From assembly GCA_030674155.1 (NCBI GenBank), contig CM060325.1, forward strand, positions 47,408,642 to 47,425,804: DNA of 17,163 nucleotides. The letters run 5' to 3'. The notes under the pieces were generated by a model. The model was not told the origin of the DNA and searched no databases. It was given only the letters and a program-made list of their open reading frames with translations. Shown piece by piece: positions 17,158 through 17,163 of this stretch (its first letter is position 1; every line of letters begins with the position of its first letter). Position numbers and translations under genes: made by a program. Origin of the DNA: Stramonita haemastoma. Its lineage: Eukaryota > Mollusca > Gastropoda > Neogastropoda > Muricidae.

Positions 17158-17163
17158 TATTCA

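Overview
This looks like non-coding nuclear DNA from an animal genome. The combination of many tRNA-derived SINEs, very long di-, tri-, tetra- and pentanucleotide arrays, one default-sized 100-N gap and no convincing exon fits a marine invertebrate. I lean towards a mollusc, because the SINE central domain matches what I remember of the Nin-DC type common in molluscs; that placement is inference. I found no bacterial operon, CRISPR array, rRNA, functional tRNA or recognisable protein-coding gene. The long open frames are almost all translations of simple repeats (runs of Met, Arg, Val, Ser-Leu, Cys-Val, His-Thr). No defence, biosynthetic or other gene-encoded system can be supported.

Layout. 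(1) 1-2063 and 7368-9430 are two copies of one ~2 kb block (duplicons A and B), 97-99% alike by eye outside the arrays. Each has (TG)n, a ~60 bp spacer, (CA)n, a ~280 bp single-copy-like piece, an old SINE and an ATG/GGA/GGT array. Each also carries a SINE fragment the other lacks. Copy A stops at the N gap (2064-2163). (2) 2164-5260 is dominated by CAG-, GA-, GACA-, ACT- and GAA-type arrays and by sequence with inflated homopolymers that looks poorly resolved. Distorted SINE remnants are still visible in it. (3) 5261-6090, 9585-11250 and 11500-13060 are three versions of one composite module: SINE head, linker Q, linker R, then a pyrimidine-rich array. In the last two an extra SINE sits between Q and R. 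(4) 6095-6412 is a SINE of a second lineage, flanked by arrays of opposite strand polarity. (5) 13060-16080 alternates further arrays with short unassigned stretches, a (CG)15 tract and a likely LINE 3' end. (6) 16118-16590 is a degenerate (GGACT)n satellite abutting the tail of one more SINE, followed by GA/GACA and CA arrays to the window end.

The main biology is repeat evolution. At least ten SINE copies share one central domain but carry different tRNA-like heads and different 3' ends. Their tails sit next to, and may have seeded, tri-, tetra- and pentanucleotide arrays. The SINEs, linkers and arrays have also been copied together as blocks.
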